Positions 12,948-15,268 of a DNA stretch of 15,268 bases are shown here, in pieces. The notes under the pieces are model-generated. The model had not been told where the DNA came from. It saw only the letters and a list, made by a program, of their open reading frames with translations, and did not search any database. Made by a program: the position numbers and the translations under genes. This DNA comes from JBBSGC01 sp038254525 (GTDB taxonomy: Bacteria; Actinomycetota; Actinomycetes; Propionibacteriales; Nocardioidaceae), in contig JBBSGC010000040.1 of the NCBI GenBank assembly GCA_038254525.1, positions 1-15,268 on the forward strand, in the 5' to 3' direction. Positions within the stretch are counted from its first letter, which is position 1, and every line of letters starts with the position of its first letter.

Positions 12948-14587
12948 CGCAGTGCCTCCATGAGCGAGTCGAGCCCGGCTCTCCGGTCGGTCAGGTGCAA
13001 CCTCAACACAGGCCGGCCGTGGTCGGCCAGCACCTGTCCGTCGCCGATGGCCTGCGCGGCGATGAAGTCGCCGAAGGTGAACGGCTGCCCCGGGACCGCC
13101 AGGTCCGCCAGTGGCTTGCCGGTCAGCTGCAAGAAGACGCCGACCGCCGGTCCGCCCTTGTGGAACTGCCCGGTGGAGTGCAGGAACCGGGGTCCCCATC
13201 CGAACGTCGTGGGTCGCCCGGTCCGAGCCGCAAGCACCGGGCGGACGCCCGAGAGCCCAGCGTCGCGCTCCCGGTCCAGGTAGGCCATCACCGCGAGATA
13301 GCCGGTATCGCCGTCGAGATATCCGAGCAACGCGCTGATTGCCTCGGCGACGGTGCCGGCGCCCCAGGGCAGCAGGCCGGCAGTGGCGTAGACCTCGACG
13401 GCGCCGTGGGTGAAGGCGGGCACGGTCGACTTCCCGCTTTCGTCAAGCTGGCCCCGTGCTGCTTCCTTGGCGCTTTCGACGTCGGGCTGGTCGAAGGGGT
13501 TGATGCCGATCACGTGGCCGGCGACGGCGATCGCGTACTCCCAGAGCAGCATGGCCGCTCCGAGCGGCGCCGCCACCGCCGCGCCGTATCCCGACGTCGG
13601 CCGGACCGACTCGACCAGGTCACCTGTAGTGACCAGCACCTCGTCGGCGGTGTTGGGGTCGAAGTTGGGGGCGTCGACGCCCTCGACGACGACCGGCAGG
13701 ATGCCCTTGCCCTGCTTGCCGGTCGACTCGGCGATCAGCTGCTCGACCCAGTCGCCGAAGCCGACGATTCCCGAGCCGGCGTCGGCGAGCACCACCTTGT
13801 CCACGCCAGTCGTGGCCGCCAGCCCCAGCAGCGCGCCGAGCCGCAGCCCCGGGTTGTCCGGGTCGTCGGCGGTCAAGGCGGGGGCGATGGCGGCCGCCTC
13901 GTCGAGCAGCAACCCGAGGTCGGCACCCGCCAGCCCGCTGGGCACCAGGCCGAACGCGGTCAGCGCCGAGTAGCGGCCACCTACCCCGGGGTCGGCGTTG
14001 AACACGCGGTAGCCGGCGTCCCTTGCCGACTTGTCGAGCGGTGACCCGGGATCGGTGACGACGACCATGCGGTCCCGCGGGTCGAGGCCGGCGTCGTCGA
14101 ACGCCTGCTCGTACGCACGCCGCTGGCTGTCTGTCTCGACCGTGCCTCCGGACTTGCTGGAGACCACGACAACGGTCGCGGGCAGCCGGTCGGCGAGCGC
14201 TGCGCTGACGTAGTCGGGGTCGGAGGAGTCCAGCACGGTCAGCGACACCCCCGCGGTCCGGGTGATGACCTCGGGTGCCAGCGAGGAACCGCCCATTCCG
14301 CACAGCACCACGTGGTCGACTCCGTTGCCGGCGAGCTCGGCGCGCAGCGCCTCGATCTCCGCCACCAGTGGCCGCGACGACTCGGGCAGGTCGACCCACG
14401 ACAGCCGCTTGGCCGCTTCGGACTCCGCTGCCGGCCCCCACAGCGTGGGGTCTTGCGCGGCGATCCGGCCCGCCACCGAGTCGGCCACCAGCTGGTCGAC
14501 GAGAGCGGAGTAGCCGGCCTCGTCGCGGTAGCCGAAAAACAGCTCGTAGGGCACGTCAGCGTTGGCCGCGGTGTTCCATTCCGGCAT
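12944..14587 (-). CDS. pgi: Glucose-6-phosphate isomerase
   Basis: The enzyme interconverts glucose-6-phosphate and fructose-6-phosphate, linking glycolysis with the pentose-phosphate genes around it. The 547-residue product consists of two sugar-isomerase (SIS) domains. Visible motifs are the phosphate-binding GMGGSS at 97-102, SSKSGGTVET at 143-152, GGRYSALTAFGLVPSGLAG in the middle, INPFDQPDVESAK, and the catalytic HSTGQFHKGGP from H470 with K477. The residue pattern fits the shorter PGI type found in actinobacteria and cyanobacteria rather than the E. coli-like type; this is judged from motifs only. ATG 14587 overlaps the tal stop by one base (TGATG) and has GAGG about eight bases upstream. 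Its own stop overlaps the zwf start. Confidence 0.95.
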   Translation of the reverse strand: MPEWNTAANADVPYELFFGYRDEAGYSALVDQLVADSVAGRIAAQDPTLWGPAAESEAAKRLSWVDLPESSRPLVAEIEALRAELAGNGVDHVVLCGMGGSSLAPEVITRTAGVSLTVLDSSDPDYVSAALADRLPATVVVVSSKSGGTVETDSQRRAYEQAFDDAGLDPRDRMVVVTDPGSPLDKSARDAGYRVFNADPGVGGRYSALTAFGLVPSGLAGADLGLLLDEAAAIAPALTADDPDNPGLRLGALLGLAATTGVDKVVLADAGSGIVGFGDWVEQLIAESTGKQGKGILPVVVEGVDAPNFDPNTADEVLVTTGDLVESVRPTSGYGAAVAAPLGAAMLLWEYAIAVAGHVIGINPFDQPDVESAKEAARGQLDESGKSTVPAFTHGAVEVYATAGLLPWGAGTVAEAISALLGYLDGDTGYLAVMAYLDRERDAGLSGVRPVLAARTGRPTTFGWGPRFLHSTGQFHKGGPAVGVFLQLTGKPLADLAVPGQPFTFGDFIAAQAIGDGQVLADHGRPVLRLHLTDRRAGLDSLMEALR

Positions 14588-15268
14588 CAGGTGTCCTCGC
14601 CGGCCTTGGCCAGCTCCCCTTCGACCGAGGCGACGAGCTCCTCCCAGGACTTCGCGAACTTGTCGATGCCTTCGTCCTCGAGCGTCGCGACCACCTCGTC
14701 ATAGGGCACCCCCAGCTCCTCCAGCTGGTCAAGGACCGCCCGGGACTGATCGTAGGTGCCGTGCACCGTGTCGCCGCTGACCTCGCCGTGGTCGGCGAAC
14801 GCCTGGAGGGTCTTCTCCGGCATGGTGTTGACGCAGTCGGCGACGACCAGCTCCTTGACGTACAGGGTGTCCGGAAGCTTGGGATCCTTGACGCCGGTGG
14901 AGGCCCACAGCGGGCGCTGGGTTCGGGCGCCGTCGGCGACCAGCGCATTGAACCGGTCCCCGGAGAAGGTCTCCTCGTACGCCTGGTAGGCGAGCCGAGC
15001 GTTGGCCAGCGCGGCCTTGCCGTGGAGCCGCGCCGCTGCGTCGCCGCCGATCTCATCGAGCCGCTTGTCGACCTCGGTGTCGACGCGGCTGACGAAGAAC
15101 GAGGCGACCGAGTGGAGCCGGGACAGGTCGTGCCCGTTGTCCCGAGCCTGCTCCAGGCCACTGAGGTAGGCGTCCATGACGGCCCGGTAGCGCTCGAGCG
15201 CGAAGATCAGCGTGACGTTGACGTTGATCCCCTCGGCGAGTACGGCGCTGATCGCGTCGATCCCCTCG
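14587..15268 (-). CDS. tal: Transaldolase, C-terminal part (5' end outside window)
   Basis: Transaldolase moves a dihydroxyacetone unit between sugar phosphates in the non-oxidative pentose-phosphate path. The frame is open to the right edge, so the first part is missing; 226 residues are visible, against roughly 370 in actinomycete enzymes. The edge begins with EGIDAISAVLAEGINVNVTL followed by IFALERYRAV, the conserved NVTLIF-LERY strand. Next come SVASFFVSRVDTEVDK, QRPLWASTGVK (the lysine at 14887-14889 is the likely Schiff-base residue, by family pattern) and DTLYVKELV with VNTMPEKTL. An ATG at 15177 lies inside the protein and is not the start. It is the first visible gene of the minus-strand operon; transketolase would be expected just beyond the edge. 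Confidence 0.95.
   Translation of the reverse strand, partial: EGIDAISAVLAEGINVNVTLIFALERYRAVMDAYLSGLEQARDNGHDLSRLHSVASFFVSRVDTEVDKRLDEIGGDAAARLHGKAALANARLAYQAYEETFSGDRFNALVADGARTQRPLWASTGVKDPKLPDTLYVKELVVADCVNTMPEKTLQAFADHGEVSGDTVHGTYDQSRAVLDQLEELGVPYDEVVATLEDEGIDKFAKSWEELVASVEGELAKAGEDT

Noticed and set aside
10941..13283. 780-codon open frame on the plus strand opposite opcA, zwf and pgi
   Set aside because: Shadow of three firmly identified minus-strand genes; no domain is visible and no ribosome-binding site decides its start. The equal length to the other shadow frame looks like coincidence.
1..15268. Search for tRNA, rRNA, insertion sequences, phage or defence genes
   Set aside because: Genes fill nearly the whole window in a conserved order, and all spacers are under 200 bases; none holds such an element that I can see.

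Overview
This is a GC-rich chromosomal segment from an actinomycete. WhiA, OpcA and an RbpA-family protein, the frequent GTG starts and the order uvrC-rapZ-yvcK-whiA-gap-pgk-tpiA-secG all point there, and that order matches the conserved cluster of Streptomyces and its relatives. Genus cannot be told from the sequence. Almost everything is core housekeeping. I see no tRNA or rRNA gene, insertion sequence, CRISPR array or obvious foreign insert.

Layout. On the plus strand, the 3' end of a Rieske iron-sulfur protein gene is followed by uvrC (nucleotide excision repair), rapZ (GlmZ-adapter/YvcJ-type NTPase), yvcK (gluconeogenesis/cell-envelope factor) and whiA (sporulation and division regulator). 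uvrC, rapZ and yvcK are joined by 4-base GTGA overlaps. After a 194-base spacer come the triose-phase glycolysis genes gap, pgk and tpiA, then secG and an rbpA-family gene. On the minus strand, converging on rbpA, lies a tightly overlapped pentose-phosphate operon transcribed in the order tal (cut by the window edge) - pgi - zwf - opcA - pgl.

Function. The two halves meet tail to tail. The rightward half makes the three enzymes from triose phosphate to 3-phosphoglycerate. The leftward half makes glucose-6-phosphate isomerase, the two oxidative pentose-phosphate enzymes that act first, the OpcA factor that assembles or activates glucose-6-phosphate dehydrogenase, and transaldolase. Transketolase probably lies just beyond the right edge, by analogy with related genomes.

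No undescribed multi-gene system is visible. The points worth a second look are a Lys/Ala-rich tail on OpcA, a large hairpin with repeated GGGGACCCC boxes between gap and pgk, a perfect 14-bp GAAA-loop palindrome inside pgl, a perfect 12-bp palindrome inside yvcK, two imperfect 27-28 base direct repeats before gap, a TGACGTCA-centred palindrome before whiA, a probable leaderless start for uvrC, and a SecG-linked RbpA variant. All coordinates, motifs and pairings were read by eye; no similarity search, folding or expression data were available.
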